From: Hymenobacter roseosalivarius DSM 11622
GTDB taxonomy: Bacteria > Bacteroidota > Bacteroidia > Cytophagales > Hymenobacteraceae
Direction: 5' to 3'
Assembly (NCBI RefSeq): GCF_900176135.1
Contig: NZ_FWWW01000052.1
Span: forward strand, 96,661-160,660
Length of the DNA stretch: 64,000 nucleotides
Position 1 is the first letter of the stretch, and the number at the start of each line of letters is the position of its first letter. A program made the position numbers and the translations under genes. Below the pieces are notes generated by a model that was not told where the DNA came from, made no database searches, and saw nothing but the letters and a program-made list of their open reading frames with translations. This document shows, piece after piece, positions 63,188 to 64,000 of the stretch.

Positions 63188-63353
63188 ACTGGCGCGAGCT
63201 TGTAGCTCGTGACCAACTATGCCGGGAGGCTGCGCCTCCCCCGCCAGAACATTCTAGCATTGCAACGATTTTGAAGCCGCCTTGCCGCTAACGCGACAGA
63301 TGAGGTGCAACCTCATCGTTATGGCTAGGCACGAGCTACAAGCTCGCGCCAGT
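63188..63353. repeat. Composite palindromic element with 24-bp perfect outer arms
   Basis: Arms 63188-63211 (ACTGGCGCGAGCTTGTAGCT...) and 63330-63353 are exact complements. Inside are two smaller hairpins: GGGAGGC/GCCTCCC at 63224-63240 and GAGGT/ACCTC at about 63302-63314. No coding capacity and no relation to families A or B was seen. Confidence 0.88.
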
Positions 63354-63375
63354 AGAAGTAAGAGTATGTAGTTTA

Positions 63376-63909
63376 TTACTCTACAGGTTCCCAATCTCCC
63401 TTAGTAAAGAATACATTGTTGAATTTAGGTGAATTAAATACCAAGTGAAAGCTCCAAGTGTCGCGGTAAATAGTGGGGTTAGTTGTTAAGATATGATGTG
63501 TTGGTTGTTGCATATCTATCACAAGTCTTTCTGAGCTATATGGCTTTAGTGTACTGATTATTCCCTTGAATACTTTAACTACATCGTCTTTCTGTGTCAC
63601 GTAAAAGTATATCGAGTCATTATCCTTGATTTCAAACCGAAAATTATCATATTGCCAATCTGCTTGTTTTCCTGGAAAATGACTTCTATCAATAATATAT
63701 TGGCCATAAAAATCTTCTTTCTCAAGTGTTACTTTAGATAATAAAATTTTGAGAAAGCTAGTAATGACAATAAGTGTAAATATTGCAGCCCAAATAAACC
63801 CTACTGATTTTATAAAAAGTTTTCTCCTTGTTAAGAGCCAAATAATTATAAGTACAACTGTTGAAGGTAGAAGTATAAAAGCGAAAAATAAATTAAATCC
63901 GAACCCCAT
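63376..63909 (-). CDS. Small membrane-anchored protein, unknown
   Basis: A 177-residue protein with two N-terminal hydrophobic segments (FNLFFAFILLPSTVVLIIIWLL and SVGFIWAAIFTLIVITSFL-like) and a soluble remainder (YGQYIIDRSHFPGKQADW, KVFKGIISTLKPYSSERLV) probably outside the membrane. AT-rich compared with the core genes around it, which suggests separate acquisition. Family not recognised. Confidence 0.65.
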   Translation of the reverse strand: MGFGFNLFFAFILLPSTVVLIIIWLLTRRKLFIKSVGFIWAAIFTLIVITSFLKILLSKVTLEKEDFYGQYIIDRSHFPGKQADWQYDNFRFEIKDNDSIYFYVTQKDDVVKVFKGIISTLKPYSSERLVIDMQQPTHHILTTNPTIYRDTWSFHLVFNSPKFNNVFFTKGDWEPVE

Positions 63910-64000
63910 TTTTCTTGTTGGCAGCTTGCTGTTCTGTTATTTAAGTCGCGTAACCTCAGAAATATATTTTACTTCCGCAAATAACTTATCCATTGCGCTT

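Noticed and set aside
63188..63353. tRNA or other known structured RNA
   Set aside because: The long perfect outer arms and nested hairpins do not fit a tRNA cloverleaf or any riboswitch I can recognise.

Overview
The window is chromosomal DNA of a Bacteroidota bacterium, most likely order Cytophagales and Hymenobacter-like. The evidence is threefold. Promoters are of the TTG-N19/20-TAnnTTTG type. The block bamD - rpoZ - coaC/coaB - DUF4835 - recN and a BshA enzyme are typical of the phylum. Many proteins have their closest recognisable shape in Cytophagales families. No tRNA, rRNA, CRISPR array or prophage was recognised.

Bases 1-21,300 are a surface-polysaccharide locus. A partial MsbA-type ABC exporter and a GT2 glycosyltransferase are followed by an AT-rich set of glycosyltransferase-like genes (about 2,990-7,930). 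One of these carries a frameshift at a run of eight T. The locus is broken by an insertion-sequence graveyard (about 6,140-12,200). It holds a deleted IS630-type element, a near-intact IS4/IS701-like element with one amber codon, a second IS630 fragment, a decayed IS4-like element, a decayed IS5-like element, and small non-coding elements with terminal inverted repeats (MITEs). The locus resumes with a GT4 enzyme, an AsnB-type amidotransferase, two more GT4 enzymes, a polysaccharide deacetylase and a formyltransferase, then a reverse-strand multi-pass membrane protein.

Bases 21,300-36,900 are mainly housekeeping genes: a TPR protein, an M42-like peptidase, a membrane pyrophosphatase (hppA), hpt, adk, obgE, grpE-dnaJ, an ECF sigma factor with a membrane partner, an ABC-2 exporter pair, a ChaN-like protein and an intradiol-dioxygenase-like lipoprotein.

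Bases 36,960-57,400 are also core genome: an IscA-type Fe-S protein, bshA, a GH3/beta-lactamase-fold fusion, mutL, two tandem rhomboid proteases, mdh, tilS, an OstA-like protein, bamD, rpoZ, separate coaC and coaB reading frames, DUF4835, recN and fabI. Bases 57,400-64,000 hold a broken TerB-like gene, a metallophosphatase, a subtilase lipoprotein with an internal 18-bp triplication, a methyltransferase and three uncharacterised proteins.

The most unusual content is non-coding. At least two families of long palindromic repeats lie between core genes (family A at 27,564, 33,561 and 58,839; family B at 29,551 and 61,575). Several terminators have unusually long perfect stems, including a 28-bp stem that touches the stop codons of two convergent genes. 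A G6C motif recurs about forty times in the core part but is nearly absent from the polysaccharide locus. IS-related MITEs include one with a clear 5-bp target duplication. No complete new multi-gene system was found; these repeats are the best candidates for something undescribed.
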